Source of the DNA: Vermamoeba vermiformis
Lineage: Eukaryota; Tubulinea; Echinamoebida
Reading direction: 5' to 3'
Length of the DNA stretch: 64,000 nt
Assembly: GCA_045837725.1 (NCBI GenBank)
Contig: JBEWZL010000306.1
Coordinates: forward strand, 124,001 to 188,000
In this document: positions 35,312 through 44,967 of the stretch, one piece after another
How positions within the stretch are numbered: the first letter of the stretch is position 1
How the letters are laid out: every line of letters begins with the position of its first letter
Translations under genes and position numbers: made by a program
Notes under the pieces: generated by a model
Told to the model about the DNA's origin: nothing
The model's input: the letters and a program-made list of their open reading frames with translations, nothing else
Database searches by the model: none

Positions 35312-36626
35312 CTACTGCCTTAGTCTTTTGTTTGGCTCGGTTGATTCCGACTGAAGCTTTCTTTTCAGCGGCTCAGGTTGGATCACATGCGTAGCTCGTG
35401 TAGATTCTTGGAATGGATGGATTAACGCAGCAACCCAATTGGGATATTGTGCCATGAACCCGTACAAGTCTTCTTTTGGCATCTTGAAAGCGGAGACGTT
35501 AAATAAACTATGCAAGGTGTCGGCGATTTCGTTCCACCAATCGTCGAAATAAGCACGCAATAATACATCACCAATGTTGACATCGTTAACCACAGTGCGT
35601 GCAAGAGCATAAGATTTATCCCGAAGTTCGTTGGATTGCGTTCCTGATGCCCAAGCGAACAGGTGGTGTTTGTAGAGCAAATTTCCGTTGAGTAGAGTTC
35701 CAACAGTTTGGAAACAGACTTGAGCTTCCTCCCAGCATCTTGCCGATGATGCAAGATCAATGGAGTGTGTGATCATAGCCTTGCTATGTAGCAGAGTCCC
35801 TCGCAAGATGCGCACATCGGGAATTTCCTTCGCAGACTGCATCGTATCCAAACAGTTCTCCAGCACCTTCAATCGGTCGGAATAAGGTAGCAGGCGAGAG
35901 AGGAGGTGTTGTGATCGACCGTAGTAAAGCCAATAAAGTGGCTTGTTGAATTTTCGAGCCAGTTCTAACATGGTCTTTCCTAGAATTTTCAACCAAAGTC
36001 TGCGAGGCTCAACATGATAGTCGTGGTCATTGCCTACAAAGCAAACAAAACGAGCGTAGTGTTCAGACCAGAGTTCCAATCCGGCTAACTTTTTATCGTC
36101 AAGATCGGGATCTTGGCTCAGGCGAGAAACAACGCGTGCTAGATGCTCCATCGTAAACAACACCTCGTATTGATGAGGTGGAGTCATTTGGTTAAATTTC
36201 TTTAGCAAGTACTCAACTTGAGCCAGGGACTTAAGTTTCAGTTTTTCGAGATCTTCGGTAATGTCGGGAATAGCATCTCTTGCTACGTCTTCTAGCTCCT
36301 CGGCAACCATTGTACCAAATTGGCCAAATGCGCTGTCAAAATACGCATACCACTCCCGTACGAAATGACGGGCCCATCTATGCCAAGTCTGGCGGATTCG
36401 ATCCTGAATTGAAGAAAATTAATAACTCCGAATAATTGTTTAATTACGTCTTACATGTTCTGCCTTTGGGTCTTCTGTGTTATTATCAAAAAGTGCATTT
36501 TGGATCTCTTCGAAAGTTATCGGTTAGTTACATGTAACTAACCGAGCGAATAATTATTCAAAATAATCGTGCAATATTTTTATCATTACCAAGAATTTCC
36601 TTATGTTCCTGGTTCTCGCGTAGCAT
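35312..36626 (-). CDS. Orphan helical-repeat protein, family A member 1, 3 exons, 393 aa
   Basis: Exons 36590-36626, 36455-36507 and 35312-36403 (minus) sum to 1182 nt. It is a paralogue of the gene at 50574-52056. Shared landmarks: 'MEHLARVV', 'LWSEHYARFVC', 'KPLYWLYYGRSQHLLSR', 'AKEIPDVRILRGTLLHSKA', 'WWNEIADTLHSLFNVSAFKM'. Regular helix spacing suggests a TPR/HEAT-like all-alpha fold, but no TPR consensus is clear. The C-terminus is basic (PLKRKLQ, NKRLRQ), a possible NLS. It converges on DUF4419-LRR copy 1 with a 244-bp gap. Not assigned to a known family. Confidence 0.6.
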
Positions 36627-36962
36627 ATCGCTCGTTTGCGGCTGTTACGAATTGGAGGATCTTCTGCTCTAAAGCTTGAGTGTTCATGCTGTGATTGTAC
36701 ACTAATTGATACAAAAAGAAAAAATAAACATCGGCAGCAATCAGACGAAGAAGGAAAAATTTTTCAATTATGGTTCAAGTTTGCAGATCTGCCAACACAA
36801 AACAGTATCTAAACTGTCGGTAATGCTTGTGTCGGTTGGTTATAATGAACATATTTTGAGCTCCATTCAGCCTATTTACAGTATTGTATTGCAGAAAAAT
36901 GATAATTTTTTATCTGAAATATTAAAAATACAAATATGAACATACGATTCAGTTTTAGAATC
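36627..36962. other. AT-rich intergenic region
   Basis: 336 bp between the start of the 35.3-36.6 kb gene and the stop of the 37-39 kb surface protein. One short plus-strand frame with Lys/Asn/Ile bias looks like composition only. Nothing else recognised. Confidence 0.45.
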
Positions 36963-39357
36963 TTAGAGCACGAATATCACGCTGAGCACTACAACGATGC
37001 CCATGAGAACGAATTGCACTCTTGAAGCACCAGAAGCAATGGGCGTGTTGCCAGGCTGCGAAGGCGTGAGTGCACCATCAACAACATCGAATGCTTGGAT
37101 CTTGTTGCTCGTGGCTTGATCGCCCATCAACGCTCTCTTGCGCTTGTTGCCAGCAGGCAAATTGATTCTGCTCTCAATCTGCACGAAGAACTTGCCTGAT
37201 CTGAGTGCGGCCAATGGTGCTGCTTTGAACGACACACCTGAGTTGATCGAGTCTTGATTGGCCAGTGAGTTGTTCACCAGTGTCGAGAACTGACTCTCAA
37301 GTGCACCGCTGAGCACACCACCGTTCAGCACGAGTTGTGAAATGGGTCGAATGTTCCATGTTTGTGAAGCACACCCGAGCTGACCTGAGCTCGGATTGTA
37401 CACTGGCATGCTGTCGTCCACTGTGTAGCACAGCCACACGTTGAAGATGCTGTTCACGTACGAGTTCTTGTCTTGATCGTTGGCAATGTTCACTGTGCTC
37501 TTCACATAGATCGTGTCGAGGGATGTGAACGCTGTTGTCTCTTGTTGGCCGCTGAAGCTGTCCGTGTTCCAGAACGACAAAGTGGTCGGGAATGTCAAGC
37601 CTGAGCTGTCGTAGCCGTTGTCGATCTTCAAATTGAGCGTGAACTGTGCAGCGACTGTGACAGTGGAGGTGCCTTGAGTGCGTGTGAACTGAATGGTGTA
37701 AGGACCTGAGTAGTCTGTGAACGGTGTGTTCGTCTTGAAGGTCCAGCTCTGTTGTTGTGCTGCTGCTGGCGTGTTCGTTGAGCCCAATGTAACGCTGCTT
37801 GGTTGTGACGAAACAACTGGACTCGACAACCTGACAAATAAATGACACGTGTCAATTTCACAGTTCATGATTTTGATAGTTTGAAACTTACGAAGCATCA
37901 GCAGCAAAAGTGTTGGTGGTCATGGTCATGGCGAGATTTCCATCAGTGGCGATGTTGAGCGAAGTGATCGAAAAGCCAAAAATGTTGCTGTCAGTGCCAG
38001 ATGAGATTGAAGTCGATGACACGGAGAATGACACGAAGAACGGCACTGTGAACTGCGTGGTTGAGAAGCCTTTTGTCTCGTCGAGCTGATCCACTGCCTT
38101 CACTGCTGTCACGTACAACGTACCTGATCAAGAGTCATAAGATTAGAATAACGATAATATCGTTAATATAGCCAGTAAGTCCTTACCGTTGTATTGAATG
38201 GTGTTGCCAACAATAGCGCGAACAATTGAGTCGTCTCCAGTGCTGGTCTTGCAGTTGAGCAGATCTTGAAATGAGAAACCAGGAGTGGTGTAGGTGACTT
38301 TATCGCAGCCAGTAGCATCGACGGTCCATTTAGGCGAGCTATTCCGAATAAATTAAATCACTTACTTTGCGAAATTTAATCGTTCACAAAAGAGTAATTA
38401 CGCTCGATCCAAAAATAGAATTTAAATTTTGTGAACAGGACTTACGTAGTACCGAGGAAGTAGGACAAGTAGTTCTGACTGTTCAATGCACCACTATAAT
38501 CAGCTGCAGGTGCTGCATTCCACAAAGAAGCGAATGAACGACCATTCAACTCGCTCAACACTCTGTTCTCGCAGTTTGTTGCTGCCAAGCCCTTGTAGCC
38601 TTATCAATAGCGAATGTTATTCATATGAACGGTTAATTGCAATAATATGGTTTAGTACCTAAAGTGTGGTTTCCAGCAAAAGGAGCAAAGTCAACGATCC
38701 AAGTGTAACCTTGAAGCAAATACGTGGCAACAATTGTGAAATGGAACTTCTGTTCGGCGTTGTCGTACTCAATAGTAACGTTGGGCTGAGGAGGAGTAAT
38801 TGTTGAAGTTCCTACTGGGTTGAAAATGGCAGCGCAATCGGCATCCGAACTCAATCTGTCTCCAACTGAAATTTTATGTTTAGTAATGGCTTTGATTTAT
38901 CGTAAATTATAGTTTTTACCTTTCAATGAATCGCTAGTATAGTTAGTTTCGACACTAGTGTCCTTAGCAACAGTTTTCATATTGATGTAAACGTCGTAAT
39001 TATCCGGAATCACCATAGAAATGGTCAGATCGACTTGATTGACCGATTGAGGGTCGGTTAATTGAGTCCAATTCAATATTTCATTGGTTTGAGGCGAGAC
39101 ACCAACTGCATAAAACACATCGTAGTTTGCGAGAGGAGTCAAGTCACTCAGATCTGCTTTGAACGACAACGAGTGTGCTGAATGAAAACAAACAAAACAT
39201 TAGTACATCGTAAGTAGGACACTAGTACTTGTATTATATGCATACCAGAGGTTTGTCGGTTGATTGGGGAGACATAACCGTGTTGAATTTGAACTGCATT
39301 GACCACTGTCAGAACAGCCAGCAACAAGTGTGCAAATGAACCAAAAGAACGAGTCAT
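36963..39357 (-). CDS. Secreted, probably GPI-anchored surface protein, about 7 exons
   Basis: The first exon (ATG at 39357) gives a signal peptide: MTRSFGSFAHLLLAVLTVVN. Following exons, about 38920-39180, 38658-38865, 38445-38600, 38187-38340, 37890-38122 and 36963-37835, encode Thr/Ser/Asn-rich beta-strand sequence with many N-glycosylation sites. Two or more related units seem present (YDVFYAVGVSP..., IEYDNAEQKFHFTIVATYLL, YTIQFTRTQGTSTVTVAAQF). The end is a dibasic GNKRKRA region, then a hydrophobic C-terminal tail (VQFVLMGIVVVLSVIFVL) consistent with a GPI signal. No known domain was recognised; an Ig-like or beta-sandwich adhesin is a guess. Exon edges are approximate. Confidence 0.6.
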
Positions 39358-41141
39358 ATGTCCAAGAAGAAGAGGTAGAATAGCGATATGTTTGGTGCAG
39401 TAGAAGAGAAGTAAAGTTCGGCAAGTCGATATGAAGTGTTGCTTTTTTGGATGTAGATCTGTTCGTTGCTTTCTATGGTGAACTTTCGTTCAAGTGGCAG
39501 TTGTTCTTCGCGGTAGTTCTTGAGCGCTGTGTTGTTGCGTCTGTTTGTTGAAAGTAAAGTGACTAACGCAACGGTATTTATGTTTCCGCGTGCAACCACG
39601 GAATATCTGCGGAAGTCACGGCGATATACTCGTTCATGAACGAAATCGCGGAACAATTTGCCAAATTCAATGCGTGAATCAATTGCTTAGAATTCGCACG
39701 CGGAAAATATGTGAAATTATCCTCGTGCCGAGATTAATATACATCGCACGCGTATTAGAGTCATTTTTGCAATGGATCCGCCTCCAGAGTGCTATTAATA
39801 TCGCTAAATTATCGACGACGTGTAAGGTAGTAGTTAACGATATGATTCGTTCGGACCAACCGAAATCTTGAACCAAGTGTCATTTTAATGTCACGCGGAG
39901 ATTTGACGGTTATGCAGATCCGTAAACACAAATTAATGAATAAGCAAAGGCTTATATCGCTTATTGCGAGCAATTTTGGTTTGCCTTACGTGATGCCTCG
40001 AGGCAGTAAGAAGCGCGGCGAAGTCTTTTTCAGCGCTGGCTGAAAATAACTCTCAGCAACGTCAACTTGATTCGTACTACGCTGAAACCTACGACCGACG
40101 TGCCGTTCTTCAAACAGGGACTTGGAAATTAAGTAGGCGCAGTACGTAATGTCGGAGATTTAGTCAGATATACCAATTAAATTGAAAAATTTACGGCTTC
40201 AAATTTCCGAGCCTGATGCTATTTAGAGTACTTAGCGTGATCGTTGTGCTCGATTTAACATTTTGCCTCGGTCTATCACCGCTATCTGTTGGTGGCTACC
40301 AGAGTCAGTTTGTCGTTTAGATAAAACATCACCACACTACTACCATAAGAACCAACGATACAATAGGTTAGCGAGGACAAACCGACATTCGGTAGGTTTT
40401 CTATTCCAGTTTTTCCACGCTCTATTATAAATACGCGTACCTGACATTGACAACAGTACACGATGAAGTTGTTCAACTCATTACCGATCAGCCCACGAGC
40501 ATGGAAGTCCAGTGTTGGCGCCATCTGCAGGTAACCAGTTAATTAATTGCAAAAATATTTTTTAAATTGGTGTACGATAGTATTCAACTTAGTTTTGATT
40601 TTGGTTGTATTTTCAAGCATACAGCAATAGATCGAATATCTATTTTTTTTTTTTGAATTGGCTGAATATTTTGTCAATTTGAATTTACAACTAGTTTTGG
40701 AACTAACTGAAATTATAGAAGATTCCAAATTTAAATTAGCTGGGAAGCAAAATATTCCCACAAAAACCCCAGATTTTGGATTGATCAGCCTCGCTGCCTA
40801 ATATTACTCAAAGCTCTATAGCTAGTAAATATGCACAGACTGGGTAATACAGCTGCTTGTCGTGTTCAGAAGAAGCTACGTGGTCGTGGACATACACTGA
40901 ATATTGAGAATTGAGCGAAGGGCGATTTGAATCACTTTAAAACTTGGTAAGACTCCTACCAATTGAATAACGTTACATCGGTCATACTGTCGATGTGCAA
41001 TTACGGGAGAATCCCAGTGAGATTTAAAAACTTTGAAAATCTGTTGTATGTGGTTGCACTGTCGCAAAAGGATTTAACGCCATGAAAATGACATTTAATT
41101 TATTATAGTTTGCAACGCTCCACTCGATACCACAATACAAA
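39358..41141. other. 1.8-kb region with no certain gene
   Basis: Upstream of the surface protein and of dioxygenase 1. The left half (39.56-40.5 kb) has more GC and mixed-frame open stretches. One frame near 39770-39871 (plus) reads LQWIRLQSAINIAKLSTTCK, loosely like an F-box relic. The right half is AT-rich with a T run near 40640-40655. No RNA or repeat signature was recognised apart from the small ORF at 40282-40524. Confidence 0.4.
40282..40524 (-). CDS. Possible small protein, 80 aa
   Basis: An uninterrupted 80-codon frame begins ATG right after a splice-acceptor-like TACCTGCAG and ends TAG. The sequence (MAPTLDFHARGLIGNELNNF..., with the Cys pair CCQC) has codon use like neighbouring real genes (GTC, ATC, CGT present). 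No homology was recognised. It may be the last exon of a longer gene with an upstream exon I cannot see. Confidence 0.3.
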   Translation of the reverse strand: MAPTLDFHARGLIGNELNNFIVYCCQCQVRVFIIERGKTGIENLPNVGLSSLTYCIVGSYGSSVVMFYLNDKLTLVATNR

Positions 41142-42119
41142 ATGTTGAATCGCTTGTTATCATTTGCCGTACTGCTGTTGGTGCTCTCTCACATCTGCTT
41201 CGTTGAGAGCAAATGTGCTGACACCTGTACCTTATCACCTGAAGCTGTCCTTGGTCCTTATTACGTCGATCAAATGCTCGTTCGACAAAATATTACGTAA
41301 GTGATGCAAAGAAATTTCAAGTTTTTATCGTTGCTAACCCGTGGATCCAGCGAGGGCAACGAAGGAGTGCCATTGACTTTGAAGATTACCGTAGTCGATA
41401 CTAACACGTGCCAGCCTATTAAATGGGCAGCAGTCGATATTTGGCACTGCAACTCTCAAGGAGTCTATTCTGGCTTCGCTGCCGAGAACACTGCTGGAGA
41501 GACTTTTTTCCGCGGCATCCAGTTCACTGACGACAATGGCGAAGCAACCATTGACACTATCTACCCCGGTTGGTACAGCGGTCGTGTTACTCACATCCAC
41601 GTCAAGGTCCACATCAACACTACAGTCGACTCTGACGACACTTTGGCTACTGATGGTCACGTGTCCTTTGTCGGTCAATTCTTTTTCAACGACACCATCA
41701 CCAACGAAGTCGGCGAGCTCTATCCGTACAATCAGCACTCATCTGTTGCCAAGACGCCTTTAGAAGATGACAGCATCTTCACTACTTACGACGGTGAAGA
41801 CACGATGCTCAACCTCACTTTGATTGATGCCTCGAAGGGCTACTACGGCGGTGTTCTCGCTCAAATCAAGCTTGGCGTGGACTCGTTGGGCACTACTTCC
41901 GTGTCGCCTGCTGGTAACGCTGGTGGCAATCAACCGCCCGGCACTAACGGTGGTATGCCGCCTAACGGTCCTGGTGGGGCTCCTAGTTATGATTCTACTC
42001 CCACAGTCACTGCTCCTACTACGACCACTACTAACACAACTTCTCAAGTTTCCACCGCAACGATGATGTACTTTGCTGCCTACGTCGGAATTTTTACCGT
42101 TATTGTTGCCATGATGTAA
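41142..42119 (+). CDS. Secreted intradiol ring-cleavage dioxygenase, GPI-anchored, copy 1, 307 aa
   Basis: Exons 41142-41296 and 41351-42119 (924 nt). Intradiol dioxygenases open catechol-type rings between the hydroxyls using Fe(III) held by two Tyr and two His. All four ligands are visible: Tyr in WHCNSQGVYS, Tyr in YPGWYSGR, and both His in VTHIHVKVH. GPYYV near the N-terminus is the usual entry motif. An N-terminal signal peptide (MLNRLLSFAVLLLVLSHICF) and a Pro/Gly/Thr-rich stalk with a hydrophobic end (MMYFAAYVGIFTVIVAMM) indicate export and GPI anchoring. First of three tandem paralogues; the intron after '...NIT' is shared by all three. Substrate unknown; environmental aromatics are inference. 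Confidence 0.87.
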
Positions 42120-42192
42120 AAAATGGCTGGATTTATTTATTTGCATTTTACAGCTTAATAAACGCAACAACTGCAAGTATTAAGCACTAAAA

Positions 42193-43143
42193 ATGAAAGT
42201 ATTATTGGTGTGGCTCTTGCTCAGCGTTTGTTTGGGATTGCAAATCTGCTTCGTGACTGCAGCTTGTCTTCAATCATCGTGCAAATTAGTCCCTGAGTCT
42301 ACTGAGGGACCATTCTATGCCCCATCAATGTTAGTTCGGCAGGATATTACGTAAGTAACCCAGACTGGTAAATTAATTAATACTCAGCCCCAATAATTTT
42401 ATAAAATCAAACAACGCTTTGTTAGACCACTATAATACTTGTGAATTATAAGCAGCATTATTTTCGATTTATTGTCTAGTTACTAACGCCATCTAGATCT
42501 AACGAAATCTAGAAACTAACTTGCTCGTTTATTTAGGGAAGGAAATCAAGGTGTACCGTTAATACTTAATGTCACTGTAATCGATACAAACACGTGTCAG
42601 CCTATCGTCGGAGCAGCAGTCGACATCTGGCATTGCAATTCTCAAGGCGTTTATTCTGCGTTCGCAGTTGAAGGCACAAATGGCGAGACGTTTTTGCGAG
42701 GTATTCAATTTACAGATGATAATGGCATAGCTTCATTTAAGACTATTTATCCTGGCTGGTACTCGGGAAGAGTGACCCACATCCACGTTAAAGTTCACAT
42801 TAATTCGACCCTTAATAATTCTTCTGGCACTATAATTGGTGGTCACGTGTCTCATACTGGGCAACTATATTTCAACGATACCTTAGACAACCAAATTGCA
42901 AAGCTGGCTCCGTACTCGGATCGTGCATCAGCCCTCACTCCACAAAACATGGATTCCATCTTTGTTAATCAAGGAGGCAAAGATACCTTACTTACGCTGC
43001 AATTCATCGACAAGGACACGCAATATAGTGGTGGATTCGTGGCGTCAATCATTCTTGGAGTGGATGCGCAGATCCCGAAAAATAACAGCTCTGGATCCGC
43101 CATTTCTTTTGCATGGCTATTACTCTTGCTTGCGCTATCATAA
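42193..43143 (+). CDS. Secreted intradiol dioxygenase, copy 2, 254 aa
   Basis: Exons 42193-42350 and 42537-43143 (765 nt). The signal peptide is MKVLLVWLLLSVCLGLQIC. The core is preserved: GPFYAP, WHCNSQGVYSAF, YPGWYSGRVTHIHVKVH with all Fe ligands. It lacks the long Pro/Gly stalk of copy 1. It ends KNNSSGSAISFAWLLLLLALS, a compact GPI-like signal. The gap after copy 1 is only 73 bp. A 62-bp block (42598-42659) is identical to copy 3 (44118-44179), pointing to gene conversion. Confidence 0.85.
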
Positions 43144-43149
43144 GCGTGG

Positions 43150-43386
43150 TCTTGGCATGAGGGTTTAGCCTGATGATTGCAAACTACGGTGGGTGACGGG
43201 CGCCGTAGTTTGTGCTCGGTATCCCGTACGATTCACACATACGGTATGAACGCCAGAATGGAGCAAAAGGAAGGGAATTGAATTGGCGTAGGGACCCACG
43301 CCACCGTTTTTATGTACCGCCCTTGCCGTCCCCCGCCACCACCATTACCCTTCGAGAGAGTTTTGAACGGAGGATGTTAATTTTTT
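43150..43386 (+). ncRNA. Candidate structured non-coding RNA
   Basis: A GC-rich, non-coding block in AT-rich surroundings. Visible stems: a perfect 10-bp hairpin CAAACTACGG (43180-43189) / CCGTAGTTTG (43203-43212); CCGTA (43224-43228) / TACGG (43240-43244); GGCGT (43285-43289) / ACGCC (43298-43302). The stretch GGTGGGTGACGGG (43188-43200) could also pair at distance with CCCCGCCACCACC (about 43331-43343). It ends at a six-T run (43381-43386), a possible Pol III terminator. The strand is inferred from that T run. I compared it by memory with RNase P/MRP, SRP, U1-U6 and U3 signatures and found no match. Confidence 0.35.
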
Positions 43387-43811
43387 CTGCTTGTAATTAC
43401 TACCGTTATGCATAATGCCTTGTACAAGGTACGGAGCCTCAGTTTGGGCTTAAAGAAATGCCGCGTAGGGACGCCCGTCCGAGGCTACAAGGATGCCAAA
43501 AAAATCAGAAAAATATGGTTAGTACATAGTGCACTTAGGATAATAATTTAACGAATGCTAACTTTGGATCTAGGGAACGCAGTTGCGGTTTCGTTTTTCC
43601 CGGCTAATTAACAGCTGTTAATTCGGCAAATTAGCATTAAATTATATAACTTTAATGAATAGCGAGTATGAGAACAGAATGCGTGCAAATTCGAAATAGT
43701 AGATCCTCATACTGTAATCGGAAAATTACACACGGAGTGATTTAATCCTTCATCGAGCCTATTATCCATTCAATTAAATAGTTTACTATATAACAACACA
43801 AATTGACAAAG
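43387..43811. other. Region between candidate RNA and dioxygenase 3
   Basis: A second GC-rich patch lies at about 43425-43500 (GCCTC ... GAGGC can pair; it repeats the GTAGGGAC seen at 43288-43295). The rest is AT-rich and probably the promoter of dioxygenase 3. Confidence 0.35.
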
Positions 43812-44920
43812 ATGCAACGCATAATACATTTAATCGTGCTGATAGCTCTCTTGTGGACAAATAACGTTCGATCTGCTTGCATGACATCCACTTGCACACT
43901 AATTCCAGAAGCCGTAGAAGGCCCTTACTATGCCGATGATATGCTCGTGCGACAAGACATTACGTAAGTATCAATTATTACGCTATGTGATATTGTCAGA
44001 CAAAACGTCAATGTCAAATTAATTAAAGACTTGGATCTGACCATTTTTCATAATAGGGAAGGCAATACCGGCATCACTATGCTATTAAATGTTACTGTGA
44101 TCGATACAAACACCTGCCAGCCTATCGTCGGAGCAGCAGTCGACATCTGGCATTGCAATTCTCAAGGCGTTTATTCTGCCTACGAATCCGAGGGCACCGA
44201 AGACGAAACTTTCTTGCGCGGTATTCAATTTACTGATAGCAATGGCATTGCTTCATTTAAGACCATTTACCCTGGCTGGTACGTAACATTAAGACCTGAA
44301 CAAGTTTTCGAAAATTTATTTTTAAATTGCCTGTAAATTTAGCTTACTAATTCTTTTTGTATGATAAATAGGTACCAAGGACGAGTTACCCATATTCATA
44401 TTAAAGTCCATATTAACTCTACTATCGACGAAACCAACGGATCCATCACTGGCGGTCATGTTTCTCATACAGGCCAATTATTTTTCAACGAAACATTCAC
44501 CGCTTCTATTGCTCAATTATCTCCGTACAATCAACACTCATCGGTCGCTAGAACAGCTTTGGAATCGGATGGAATCTACAAGCAATCTCACGGCGAGTAC
44601 TCATTGTTGGATCTGCAGTTTTTGGACCCGACATCAAGTTACAGCGGCGGTATTGTCGGATCTATTGTGTTAGGTGTAGACTCGACGGCGGTCAGAAATA
44701 GCACAGACTCGTATGGCAGAATGTACGGACAAGGATGGCCTGCTGGACAAATCAGTAAGTACCCATCAAAATCGGTCGAAATTTCCTAGAACAAAAATTA
44801 ACTTCGTATTTTTTAGCTCTTATGGTGCTGTTCATGATGACTTTGGCAACAGTGGCAGGCTTAACCGCGTACGTTGTGGTATTGAAACGAAGAGCTCAAA
44901 AGCCAGCAATGGTCGAATAA
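43812..44920 (+). CDS. Intradiol dioxygenase with transmembrane anchor, copy 3, 286 aa
   Basis: Exons 43812-43963, 44057-44278, 44372-44754 and 44817-44920 (861 nt). The signal peptide is MQRIIHLIVLIALLWTNNVR. Catalytic residues: WHCNSQGVYSAY, YPGWY (Tyr split by an extra intron not in copies 1-2), THIHIKVH. Unlike the others, the last exon encodes a membrane span (LMVLFMMTLATVAGLTAYVV) followed by a basic cytoplasmic tail (KRRAQKPAMVE), so it is a type I membrane protein rather than GPI-linked. It converges on DUF4419-LRR copy 2 with only 47 bp between stops. Confidence 0.85.
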
Positions 44921-44967
44921 TCTTGTCGAGATCAACGCAAACTACTGCGAAATAAAATATTTATTTA

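Noticed and set aside
40831-40914. 27-codon basic ORF (MHRLGNTAACRVQKKLRGRG) loosely like a ribosomal L2/L8 start
   Set aside because: Too short, no donor after it, and the resemblance does not extend.
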